Shown one piece after another: positions 34,924-43,751 of a stretch of 43,793 nucleotides of DNA. The notes under the pieces were generated by a model. That model was not told the origin of the DNA, made no database searches, and saw nothing but the letters and a program-made list of their open reading frames with translations. The position numbers were made by a program, and so were the translations under genes. Each line of letters opens with the position of its first letter. The stretch's first letter is position 1. The stretch lies in contig JAPLLI010000038.1 in assembly GCA_026387615.1 (NCBI GenBank), positions 1 through 43,793 of the forward strand, read 5' to 3'. Origin of the DNA: Nitrospirota bacterium. Lineage in GTDB: Bacteria; Nitrospirota; Nitrospiria; Nitrospirales; Nitrospiraceae.

Positions 34924-36003
34924 ATGGTAACGCTCCGGAAGCGGCGAGTGCAGCGAGGGGCGATTCATGCCACCAAAGTGGACGTCGTGATTGCGACCGG
35001 GTTGCGCAAGCCCCTTTCGCTTCGCCGGATCCACGCGATCCTCGCCGCGAGTCGACTCTCGGACAAGATCAAGCAGCAAAGCCGAGCCGTATTCGATCTT
35101 TTGGCCGAGGCGGAGGGGCATGCTCATCGTGTGGCTAAGGACCATGTGCATTTCCATGAAGTGGTGGTTCTGGATTCGTTTGTCGACATCGTGGGCGGGC
35201 TCATCGGTTGTGATTTGTTGGGTGTGACGCGGGTGACGGCTTCCCCTGTCAATGTCGGAACGGGGATGCTGCAATCGGCGCATGGAATCCTGCCAGCCCC
35301 TGGTCCGGCGGTCGCCATTCTGGCGAAAGGGATTCCGATTTACAGCGCCGGCCCTGCCAGGGAGCTGACCACGCCGACGGGCCTGGCGCTGTTGCGTATT
35401 CTGACCTCGGAGTTCGGTCCCATGCCGGTGATGACGACGACGGCTATTGGCTATGGAGCGGGTGATGCCGATCCCGAGGGCTGGCCGAATGCCTTGCGGG
35501 TGTTTCTGGCGCGCTCCTCATCCGCCGGTACGCGCGAACGTGATAGGGTGCTGCAGGTTGAAACCAACCTTGACGATGTGAGCCCGCAAATCTATGAACA
35601 TGTGATGGAGCAGTTGTTGTCCCGTGGGGCGCTGGATGTGACGCTCGCACCAGTCATCATGAAGCGGGGCAGACCCGGCGTCGTGCTGACGTGCCTGGTG
35701 GCTCCGGCTCTGTTGGACCAGGTGCTTGATGTGCTGTTTCAGGAAACGACGGCGTTGGGAGTCCGGGTTGGTGAGGTGATGCGGCAGATCCTCCCCCGGC
35801 GATTTATGTCGGTGAAGGTGCCGGGAGGAGTCGTGAGGATGAAGATTGCCGATGTGAATGAGACGATGACGAAGGCGGCTCCGGAATATCTTGATTGCAA
35901 GCGGATTGCCGAACGAACGGGCCGCCCTCTGAAGACCGTGCTCGACGATGCGGCCCTGGCCTATGCCAAACGGCGGGCGGCCAGGACGACAGGCCGGCGA
36001 TGA
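34924..36003 (+). CDS. larC: Nickel pincer cofactor biosynthesis protein LarC, N-terminus apparently missing
   Basis: RRVQRGAIHATKVDV, VHFHEVVVLDSFVDIVGGLIGCDLLGV, NVGTGMLQSAHGILPAPGPAVAILAKGIPIYSAGPARELTTPTGLALL, VLQVETNLDDVSPQIYEHVMEQL. Confidence 0.9.
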   Translation: MVTLRKRRVQRGAIHATKVDVVIATGLRKPLSLRRIHAILAASRLSDKIKQQSRAVFDLLAEAEGHAHRVAKDHVHFHEVVVLDSFVDIVGGLIGCDLLGVTRVTASPVNVGTGMLQSAHGILPAPGPAVAILAKGIPIYSAGPARELTTPTGLALLRILTSEFGPMPVMTTTAIGYGAGDADPEGWPNALRVFLARSSSAGTRERDRVLQVETNLDDVSPQIYEHVMEQLLSRGALDVTLAPVIMKRGRPGVVLTCLVAPALLDQVLDVLFQETTALGVRVGEVMRQILPRRFMSVKVPGGVVRMKIADVNETMTKAAPEYLDCKRIAERTGRPLKTVLDDAALAYAKRRAARTTGRR

Positions 36004-37010
36004 CAGTCTTTCTCTACAGCCTGCTCTTCCTCGTCTCTGTCGCGGTGACGTTGGGCGCCTGCACGCTCTTCACGAACGCCATCGAGTGGCTGGGCAAGCG
36101 ATTCAATCTGTCCGAAGGCGCGGTCGGCGGCGTGTTGGCTGCTATCGGCACCACGTTGCCTGAAACATCGATTCCGATCATCGCCATTTTCTTCGGGGCC
36201 AGCCGTGCCGAAGCGGAGGTGGGGTTGGGGGCAATCCTCGGCGCGCCTTTTATGCTGAGCACTCTAGTGATTCCGATTCTGGCCATCTTGCTGGTGGTCT
36301 ATGCCAGATTGGGGAAGCGCACGGCCGCGTTCCGTTTGAACTACAAGGATGTGACGAGCGATCTCTCCTTCTTCGTGGTGGCCTATAGCGTGGCGTTGGC
36401 CTGTGTCTTTGTTCCCTCTCGGCTGGTACATATCTTGGCCGCTGTCGGGTTAGTCAGCCTCTATCTCTATTACGTCAAACTAAAGTTCAGCGAGGTAGCC
36501 GATGAGGAGGGCGGTGAGGGTGGCTCGCTGGAGCCTCTGTTCTTTGCCAGAAATTCGGCAGTCCCCTCGTTTGGATTCATCGGCCTTCAGGCAGTCCTGG
36601 GCTTGGCAGGCCTCGCGCTCGGCGCGCATCTCTTTGTGCTCGCCGCAGAAACCATTGCCAGAGCCTTGTCGATTTCGCCCTTGATCCTGGCTCTCCTTGT
36701 CGCGCCGTTGGCGACCGAGTTGCCCGAAATGTCGAACAGTTTTCTCTGGCTCTATCGAAAGAAAGATCGTTTGGCGGTGGGGAATGTTACGGGCGCGATG
36801 GTGTTCCAGGGGACGATCCCTGTTTCAATCGGTCTGTTAGGCACGGATTGGGCTCTGGCCCCGACCGCACTGATCACCATGGTGCTGGCCGTGGTCGCAA
36901 TCACCTTCTTATTGGCGCAGGCTGCCTGGAGCGGTCTCTGGCGACCCTGGTTGCTGGGTGGGAGCGCCGTCCTGTATATCGGGTATGTGTTGTATCTGTA
37001 CTGGGTCTAA
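36000..37010 (+). CDS. Sodium/calcium exchanger family (CaCA) membrane protein
   Basis: NLSEGAVGGVLAAIGTTLPETSIPIIAIFFG and second repeat SISPLILALLVAPLATELPEMSNSFLWLYRKKDRLAVGNVTGAMVFQG; ATGA overlap with larC. Confidence 0.93.
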   Translation: MTVFLYSLLFLVSVAVTLGACTLFTNAIEWLGKRFNLSEGAVGGVLAAIGTTLPETSIPIIAIFFGASRAEAEVGLGAILGAPFMLSTLVIPILAILLVVYARLGKRTAAFRLNYKDVTSDLSFFVVAYSVALACVFVPSRLVHILAAVGLVSLYLYYVKLKFSEVADEEGGEGGSLEPLFFARNSAVPSFGFIGLQAVLGLAGLALGAHLFVLAAETIARALSISPLILALLVAPLATELPEMSNSFLWLYRKKDRLAVGNVTGAMVFQGTIPVSIGLLGTDWALAPTALITMVLAVVAITFLLAQAAWSGLWRPWLLGGSAVLYIGYVLYLYWV

Positions 37011-37011
37011 C

Positions 37012-37047
37012 GAGTGAAGAGTGATGGGTGAAGAGTGATGAGTGTGA
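37012..37047. repeat. Family F half element (F2)
   Basis: GAGTGAAGAGTGATGGGTGAAGAGTGATGAGTGTG. Confidence 0.45.
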
Positions 37048-37055
37048 AGACAAGC

Positions 37056-38105
37056 ATGACGAGAACGAAAAATAAACCGCTCCTTGGTATCACGATGGGA
37101 GATCCGGCTGGGATCGGCCCTGAGGTGATTGCGAAGGCTTTGGCCGGGACGAAAGTGCGACGGCTGTGCCGTCCGCTGGTCATCGGCTCCTTTCCTGTGA
37201 TGCAGCAGGTGGTCAAGAGTCTGAAGCTCAAGCTGGATGTGGTTCGAGTGGAGGGTCACGGGACGGTGCCTTCACGGTCGAATCAGCTGGCCGTGCTGGA
37301 TCCGCTCGATCGGCCCCTTGGACGGTTTGCTCGTGGAATCGCGGCGCCTGAGACTGGGGCCGCCTCCGTGTTGTTCATCAAGAAAGCCGTCGAGCTGGCG
37401 CAGTTGGGCTGCATCGACGGCATGGTCACGGCCCCGATCAATAAAGAAGCGATGAACATGGCCGGTTGTTATTTCCCTGGCCATACGGAATTGCTGGCAG
37501 ACCTGACCAAGACGCAGGACTCCGGCATGATGATTGTCGGCGGTCCGCTCCGAATCATGTTTGTGACGACCCATGTTGCGATTAAAAAATTGCCTTCACT
37601 CCTCACGCAGGCCAAGATTGAGAAAGCCATCAGGCTGGCTCATGTGGCCTTGAGGGATCTGTTCGGGATTAAGAAACCGAGAGTCGGCGTTGCCGCGCTG
37701 AATCCCCATGCGGGAGAACATGGCCTGTTCGGGGACGAAGAGAAACGGATCATTCTTCCTGCGGCCCGTGCGGCGCAGGCCCAGGGCATTCGTGCTAGCG
37801 ATCCCTTGCCGGCCGATACCCTGTTCGGCAAGGCGGCGAAGGGTGAGTACGACGGGGTGGTGGCCCTCTACCATGACCAGGGCTTGATTCCGTTAAAGCT
37901 CGTCGCCTTCGGCACCTGTGTGAACCTGACGGTGGGGTTGCCGATCATCCGGACCTCGGTCGATCACGGGACGGCGTTCGATATCGTGGGGAAGGGCATC
38001 GCAGATCCTGGCAGTTTGATCGAGGCGATCGCGCTGGCTGCCACGCTGGCCAAGGGTCGATCGGCAGCAAGGTCCAGTTCATTACGGAAGAAGGGGGCCA
38101 GATGA
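37056..38105 (+). CDS. pdxA: 4-hydroxythreonine-4-phosphate dehydrogenase
   Basis: LLGITMGDPAGIGPEVIAKAL, TAPINKEAMNMAGCYFPGHTELLADLT, AALNPHAGEHGLFGDEE, ALYHDQGLIPLKLVAFGTCVNLTVGLPIIRTSVDHGTAFDIVGKG. Confidence 0.96.
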   Translation: MTRTKNKPLLGITMGDPAGIGPEVIAKALAGTKVRRLCRPLVIGSFPVMQQVVKSLKLKLDVVRVEGHGTVPSRSNQLAVLDPLDRPLGRFARGIAAPETGAASVLFIKKAVELAQLGCIDGMVTAPINKEAMNMAGCYFPGHTELLADLTKTQDSGMMIVGGPLRIMFVTTHVAIKKLPSLLTQAKIEKAIRLAHVALRDLFGIKKPRVGVAALNPHAGEHGLFGDEEKRIILPAARAAQAQGIRASDPLPADTLFGKAAKGEYDGVVALYHDQGLIPLKLVAFGTCVNLTVGLPIIRTSVDHGTAFDIVGKGIADPGSLIEAIALAATLAKGRSAARSSSLRKKGAR

Positions 38106-38428
38106 CAGACGATGTGAAGCGGGGGCTTGCTCTCGTGCAGCAGCAATTGAAAGAGTTGGACGTGATTTTCACGGATACGATGGAGACGCTCAATACTGTG
38201 GCCGGAGCTGAACGGCTGGCAAAATGGAAAGCCAAGACGGTGGCGCTGCTCACGGAGTCCCTTGGTCAGAAGGAAGGGCAGAAGTTTGCCTCTCTGCAGC
38301 CAGGACCCTCGTTCACGAACGACCTGGTGGAAGAGTTTACCGACCTCATCGACTATTTCAAAACGCCACTGGTCGATCTGTCGAAACAACTGGCGCAAGC
38401 TACCCCTCGTCCTGCCGGCGGGAATTAA
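38102..38428 (+). CDS. Hypothetical protein (108 aa) between pdxA and rsmA
   Basis: ATGA overlap with pdxA; helical. Confidence 0.75.
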   Translation: MTDDVKRGLALVQQQLKELDVIFTDTMETLNTVAGAERLAKWKAKTVALLTESLGQKEGQKFASLQPGPSFTNDLVEEFTDLIDYFKTPLVDLSKQLAQATPRPAGGN

Positions 38429-38431
38429 CTG

Positions 38432-39226
38432 GTGTCGATTCCCGATCTCCCTCCACCGCTCAAGCGGCTCGGCCAAAACTTTCTGATCGATCCCAACATC
38501 GTGCGTAAAATCGTCGCCCTGGCTGAATTGACCCCCAGCGACCATGTGCTGGAAATCGGTCCAGGTCGCGGCATCCTGACGGAGGCGCTGAGCCAGGCGG
38601 TCGGTCATGTGACGGCGGTCGAACTGGATCCACGGCTCCATGCCTATCTTGAGACCAGGCAGGCGGAGTTTCCTAATGTGGAATTGGTCTGTGCGGACGC
38701 GCTGGCCTATCCAGTCGAACATCTACCGATGGGGACGGTCGTCGTCGCCAATCTGCCCTACTATATTTCGACCCCTCTGCTCTTTCGATTGCTCGATCAG
38801 CGGGGCCGGTTCCCCAGGCTGGTGCTCATGCTGCAATCTGAAGTGGCCGATCGATTGGTAGCCAAGCCAGGCGGATCGGACTATGGCGTCCTCTCCGTGA
38901 TGGCCCAGTATGCAGCCGACATCACGAAATCGTTTCGTGTCTCGGCCGAATGTTTTCGCCCCAGGCCTGATGTCGCCTCGGCGGTGGTGCTGCTGCGCAC
39001 GAAAGCCCATCGGGGGCTCAGCCAGGAAGAAGAAGTCGCCTTTCGCGCGCTCGTGAAGGCGGCCTTTGCACATCGGCGGAAAACGCTGGTCAATTCCTTG
39101 CGGGATGAAGGGTATGAGCTTCCCCGTATCACCGAGGCGTTGCAACGATTGGAGATGGCTCCAACTCGCCGGGCCGAGACCCTGTCGGTCGAGGACTTCC
39201 TCCGGCTCGCGGCTTCGATCGGGTGA
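38432..39226 (+). CDS. rsmA: 16S rRNA dimethyladenosine transferase
   Basis: KRLGQNFLIDPNIVRKIV, VLEIGPGRGILTEALSQ, VVANLPYYISTPLLFRLL, LMLQSEVADRLVAKPGGSDYGVLSVMAQ; GTG start. Confidence 0.97.
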   Translation: MSIPDLPPPLKRLGQNFLIDPNIVRKIVALAELTPSDHVLEIGPGRGILTEALSQAVGHVTAVELDPRLHAYLETRQAEFPNVELVCADALAYPVEHLPMGTVVVANLPYYISTPLLFRLLDQRGRFPRLVLMLQSEVADRLVAKPGGSDYGVLSVMAQYAADITKSFRVSAECFRPRPDVASAVVLLRTKAHRGLSQEEEVAFRALVKAAFAHRRKTLVNSLRDEGYELPRITEALQRLEMAPTRRAETLSVEDFLRLAASIG

Positions 39227-39375
39227 CGAGGCGCGAGACTAGCCTGTGGCTTGCTTAGCCCGCTCCCCCGCGTTCCCTCCACCGTCTTTAGGAGGTGGTC
39301 TGGATTGTCCCCCATTGCGCGTTGAGTGACCAGCATCATATAGAAATGATCCCTCTAAGCTCGCTCGTTATCTCC

Positions 39376-39475
39376 AGGGATGGGGGCTGATTGATCTTCC
39401 ACTGCGCGCGTCCAACGAGGGGAGTCCGCGACCGCGCGTTGCGCGAGCACAGAAGATCATCAGGCGCCATCCCCT
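39376..39475 (-). repeat. Family A palindromic repeat, copy A6
   Basis: Reverse complement core GTGCTCGCGCAACGCGCG...CCCTCGTTGGACGCGCGCAGTGGAAGATC; arms AGGGATGGGGGCTGATTGATCTTC / GAAGATCATCAGGCGCCATCCCCT. Confidence 0.8.
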
Positions 39476-39519
39476 CCTCTCGTTTGAAATGACTTGTCCC
39501 CTGTGCTAGCATCGCGATC

Positions 39520-41946
39520 ATGGCAGTTACCACCTCGGCCAAGCGGGGCGAAGCCCGCCGCGCCGCCTCCCCCCCGTCACACATTAAGCGAGAAGTGATC
39601 GGAATTGTCCTGATCGCGTTGAGCCTGCTCACGCTCCTCAGTCTCGTATCTTTTGCGCCCGCTGATTTGAAATCTGCGGCATTGCCCACGGCAGCCGGTT
39701 CGGCTGCATCACGTAATTTGATCGGGTCCGTTGGTTCATTTTTCGCGTCGACGCTCTTTACGCTGATCGGTGGCGCGGCCTATCTCTTTCCTCTTCTGCT
39801 CGGTCTGATGGGCGTTCGTTGTTTTACGCAGAGCGATCTGTCTATTCGTGTGCGGAACGCCGGTGCATCGCTGGCGGCACTCCTCTTTCTCAGCGGGTTC
39901 CTCCATCTTGAAACCACGGCGGTGCCAACCCTCTCAAGCGGGTTCATTTATCGAGGGATGGCGGGCGGTCTCTTCGGGCAGGTGTTGGCCGGGGGCCTGC
40001 GGGCGTATTTTGCGAGCACCGGTGCTCATATTTTGATTATCGCGGGGCTGCTGGTCTCGCTGCTCTTTACGACACCCATCTCGCTTTCGGAGATTGCGCA
40101 GAAGCTTCCTGGCTTGGGCCGGTGGCTATTTACCACGGTACGTGGCTGGGTTCCGGCACGACCGGTGGAAGCACCAGTTCCTGAGTCCCCCAAGAAAACC
40201 AAACAGAAATCCTCAAAATCCATTCGGGCAGTCATCGAGGAGGCGCTTCCTGGGGTGGCCGCTGAACCGAAATTGGATTGGCCGGTCATTCAGCCGTCAC
40301 GACCACCGGCTCCTGAACCGGTGGAAGTGGTCGAGGCGGAGCTCGACCAACCGGCCTTTGTCTCTCAAGCGAAGGCAGGGGACTATACCCTGCCGGATCC
40401 GGTGCTGCTCTTGAGCGATCCCTCCGCTCCCTTGGGGCGTGTTACGGAGGAAGAAATCAAGGCGCAATCCGATGTGTTGACCCGCGCCCTGCTGAGCTTT
40501 GGCATCGCGGGGAAGGTGACGGAAGTTCGCCCAGGACCGGTCGTCACGATGTATGAGTTCGAGCCGGCGGCTGGCACCAAAGTCGCGCGCATTGTGAATC
40601 TGGCCGACGACCTGGCCTTGGCCCTGAAGGCGGTCAGCCTCCGGATCGTCGCGCCGGTTCCTGGAAAATCGGTGGTCGGGATCGAGGTGCCGAACCTCTA
40701 TCGCGAAATGGTGTCGATGAAAGAAGTGGTGATGAGTGAGGCCTTTTCACGCGCCAAATCGAAGCTCAGCTTGGCCCTGGGGAAGGATATTTTCGGCGCA
40801 CCTTTGATTGCCGACTTGAAAACGATGCCGCATTTGCTGGTCGCTGGCGCCACTGGAGCAGGGAAAAGCGTCGGCCTCAATACGATGCTCCTAAGCCTGT
40901 TGTTCTCAGCCAGGCCCGATGAGGTCAAGCTGCTCCTGATCGATCCCAAGAGGCTGGAGTTTCAAACCTACGACGGCATCCCGCACCTGCTACGTCCGGT
41001 CATCACCGATCCGAAGTCGGCGGCGCGCGGACTCAGTTGGGTCGTGGCGGAAATGGAGCGGCGCTATCAGTTGCTGTCCGAGGCAGGGGTGCGGAACATC
41101 GATGCCTACAATCGAAAGGTCGCAGGGGCGCAGGGGGTGCTGGAGACGGAGGCAGCGGCCAAGGTGGACCAGCCGGAATTGCCCATTCAGTTTCTGTCCG
41201 AGGAGGAACGGCTTTCTGCCGGAGAAACGGCCCTTCCGGAGGGGAGCCCCGGATCGTTCATGCCGCCGAAGACTCCGCCGGAGCCCCTGCCCTATATCGT
41301 GGTGATGATCGATGAGCTGGCGGATTTGATGATGGTGGCGCCGAAGGAAGTGGAGGACAAGATTGCGCGGTTGGCGCAGATGGCCCGCGCCTCCGGCATC
41401 CATCTCGTGCTGGCGACGCAGCGTCCGTCGGTCGATGTGTTGACAGGTTTGATCAAGGCAAACTTTCCTGCTCGCATTGCCTTTCAAGTCTCGTCGAAGA
41501 CCGATTCACGTACCATTCTGGATGCCAACGGCGCGGAAGCGCTGTTGGGTCGGGGGGACATGCTCTATATGGCTTCGGGGACTGGACGATTGATGCGGGG
41601 ACACGGATCATTCGTGTCGGATGACGACGTTCGCCGCGTAGTCGAGTTCGTGAAGGATCAAGCCAAGCCTGCGTATAATCAAGAGTTGCAGATCGCGCTG
41701 AAACAGGAAGATGCGAAAGAGGAGGAGGCGCTGGATGAAGTGTACGAACAGGCCAAAGAGTTGGTGCTGTCGACCGGCCAGGCTTCCGCGTCGCTGATTC
41801 AGCGGCGGTTGCGGGTGGGTTATCCTCGCGCGGCCAGGATGATCGAGCAAATGGAGACAGATGGTATCGTGGGTGCGGCAGGTCGCGATGGGCGGAGAGA
41901 GGTTGTGGGAAGGCGGGGGCCGGTGGGAGAGGCGGAAGAGGCGTAA
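39520..41946 (+). CDS. ftsK: DNA translocase FtsK/SpoIIIE
   Basis: N-terminal TM region; PHLLVAGATGAGKSVGLNTMLLSLL, LLLIDPKRLEFQTYDGIPHLL, IVVMIDELADLMMVAPKEVEDKIARLAQMARASGIHLVLATQRPSVDVLTG; C-terminal winged-helix SLIQRRLRVGYPRAARMIEQME. Confidence 0.97.
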   Translation: MAVTTSAKRGEARRAASPPSHIKREVIGIVLIALSLLTLLSLVSFAPADLKSAALPTAAGSAASRNLIGSVGSFFASTLFTLIGGAAYLFPLLLGLMGVRCFTQSDLSIRVRNAGASLAALLFLSGFLHLETTAVPTLSSGFIYRGMAGGLFGQVLAGGLRAYFASTGAHILIIAGLLVSLLFTTPISLSEIAQKLPGLGRWLFTTVRGWVPARPVEAPVPESPKKTKQKSSKSIRAVIEEALPGVAAEPKLDWPVIQPSRPPAPEPVEVVEAELDQPAFVSQAKAGDYTLPDPVLLLSDPSAPLGRVTEEEIKAQSDVLTRALLSFGIAGKVTEVRPGPVVTMYEFEPAAGTKVARIVNLADDLALALKAVSLRIVAPVPGKSVVGIEVPNLYREMVSMKEVVMSEAFSRAKSKLSLALGKDIFGAPLIADLKTMPHLLVAGATGAGKSVGLNTMLLSLLFSARPDEVKLLLIDPKRLEFQTYDGIPHLLRPVITDPKSAARGLSWVVAEMERRYQLLSEAGVRNIDAYNRKVAGAQGVLETEAAAKVDQPELPIQFLSEEERLSAGETALPEGSPGSFMPPKTPPEPLPYIVVMIDELADLMMVAPKEVEDKIARLAQMARASGIHLVLATQRPSVDVLTGLIKANFPARIAFQVSSKTDSRTILDANGAEALLGRGDMLYMASGTGRLMRGHGSFVSDDDVRRVVEFVKDQAKPAYNQELQIALKQEDAKEEEALDEVYEQAKELVLSTGQASASLIQRRLRVGYPRAARMIEQMETDGIVGAAGRDGRREVVGRRGPVGEAEEA

Positions 41947-41947
41947 A

Positions 41948-42047
41948 GGGGAATGACACCTGCGCGAATCCCTTGCTCCCGGAGCGCGCACGATCAGAAT
42001 GTGCTCGCTCGACGGCCGCAGTGGGATTCGCGCAGGTGCCATTCCCC
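41948..42047 (+). repeat. Family A palindromic repeat, copy A7 (diverged core)
   Basis: Arms GGGGAATGACACCTGCGCGAATCCC / GGGATTCGCGCAGGTGCCATTCCCC pair at 24 of 25 positions. Confidence 0.8.
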
Positions 42048-42171
42048 GAGAGCGGTAAGAGAGCTGAGCGGGAGCATTAAGAGGAACGATGGTTGCTCAA
42101 AACGTGCAACGGCTCCTCCACAGCCCGTTTCATGTGAAGATGAAGAGATTGATGATGAAAGAATATATCCG

Positions 42172-42921
42172 ATGAAGGTACACGTGTTAGACAGACTCAT
42201 GAGCGGGGCCCTGTGGTCCGTCTGCCATGTTGTCCTCACAGGATTCCTGCTGCTGACTCCGGCCCTTGCTGCTGGGGATGAGGAACATGCGATCGCGGTG
42301 AAGGAAGTGCGTGAGGTAGTCAAGCAGCTCCAGGCGCGGTATGAAAAGACGAAAGATCTTCAGGCGGACTTTGCGCAGAAAACGATGATTGAGGGATTCG
42401 ATCGACCCATCACATCCTCGGGGAAAGTTTCCATCAAAAAGCCTGGACGGTTGCGCTGGAATTATCTCGCCCCGTCGATCGAGGACATCTATGTCAATGG
42501 GGACGATGTCAAAGTGTATGTGCCGGAGCATAAGCAAGTCCTGGTGGGGAAGTTGACGCAGATGTCTGCCTCGAAGGCTCCGTTGGAGCTGTTGCTTGGC
42601 GCGGCGAAGCTGGGGGAGTCGTTTGAGATTGAGCCAACGCCGGGGAATGGTCGAGGCGTGGGAGGCATCAGATTGCTCAATCTTCTGCCGAAGTTGCAAG
42701 AGGGCGAGGCGGGCCGATCTCTGCAACGGATCGTGCTGGAGGTGTTTCCTAAGACCTACTTCATTCGGACGGTCACGTTGTATGAAATGAGCGGCAATGT
42801 TGCAAGTTTTGAATTTTCGTCGCTCCAATCCAACGTGGGGCTCGGCGATGCGCTCTTTGTCTTGAAGCTACCGGACGACGTGGAAGTGGTGAAGGCTCCG
42901 GTGTTCAGTGCGCCACAGTGA
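42172..42921 (+). CDS. lolA: Outer-membrane lipoprotein carrier protein LolA
   Basis: Signal peptide; LQARYEKTKDLQADFAQKT...SSGKVSIKKPGRLRWNYLAP...DIYVNGDDVKVYVPEHKQV; start set at 42172. Confidence 0.9.
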   Translation: MKVHVLDRLMSGALWSVCHVVLTGFLLLTPALAAGDEEHAIAVKEVREVVKQLQARYEKTKDLQADFAQKTMIEGFDRPITSSGKVSIKKPGRLRWNYLAPSIEDIYVNGDDVKVYVPEHKQVLVGKLTQMSASKAPLELLLGAAKLGESFEIEPTPGNGRGVGGIRLLNLLPKLQEGEAGRSLQRIVLEVFPKTYFIRTVTLYEMSGNVASFEFSSLQSNVGLGDALFVLKLPDDVEVVKAPVFSAPQ

Positions 42922-42978
42922 ATCAGGCGGGAATATGTTTGACGGTGCGAGCGGGGCAATGGAAGGGCAGGTGCATTC

Positions 42979-43746
42979 ATGAGTCAGCCAATGGCCAGTG
43001 CTTTAATTGAAGCGATCGATAAAGCAGTCAAGCGGCTGGATGTCGAGCAGCTCTCTCGTGAATATTGGGACCAGAACGAGTTTTTGTTCATTCCGCAGTT
43101 TCTTCCCCGGTCGGTGGTGGAGGAGTGCCTCGTCCCGCAGGCGCAAGGGGTGAAGGGCGAGCTGAATCGCAACTATATTCCCGGCCATAAAAAAGGCGGG
43201 AGCGTGAGCTACTACACGGTGATGGAAAAGGCCCCGCGTTTTCTCGATCTCTATCGCTCCAAGGCCTTTATCGAACTCTTGAGCCGTCTGGTCAAAGCCA
43301 AGCTCAGCCTCTGCCCTGAGAACGATCCCCATTCCTGCGCGCTCTAGTACTATACGGAGCCGGGAGACCACATCGGGTTTCACTATGATACCTCCTACTA
43401 TAAGGGGGCTCGCTATACCATCTTGATGGGACTCGTGGATCAGTCGACGCAATGTAAGCTGGTCTGCGAATTGTTTAAGGATGACCCGGTCAAATCACCC
43501 CAACGTCTGGAGCTGATCACTCACCCTGGCGATCTCGTCATCTTCAACGGGGACAAGCTTTGGCATGCGGTGACTCCGCTTGGTGAAGGGGAAGAACGGA
43601 TCGCCCTCACGATGGAATATGTGACGAACCCGGAGATGGGGACCTTCAAGCGGCTGTATTCCAACCTCAAAGATTCCTTCGCTTATTTCGGCCTCCGTAC
43701 GGTCTTCAAACGGGCACTGACGGCTTCGAAGCGATCGCGCCCGTAG
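42979..43746 (+). pseudogene. 2OG-Fe(II)/phytanoyl-CoA dioxygenase-like gene interrupted by one in-frame TAG (43345-43347)
   Basis: ORFs 42979..43347 and 43423..43746 are in the same frame; read-through gives ...HSCAL*YYTEPGDHIGFHYDTSYYKGARYTILMGLVDQST... with an HxD-type metal motif. Confidence 0.8.
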
Positions 43747-43751
43747 CAGGG

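Noticed and set aside
43345-43347. TAG as pyrrolysine or programmed recoding
   Set aside because: No downstream PYLIS-like evidence and no pyl genes in the window; Tyr-to-amber mutation or sequencing error is simpler
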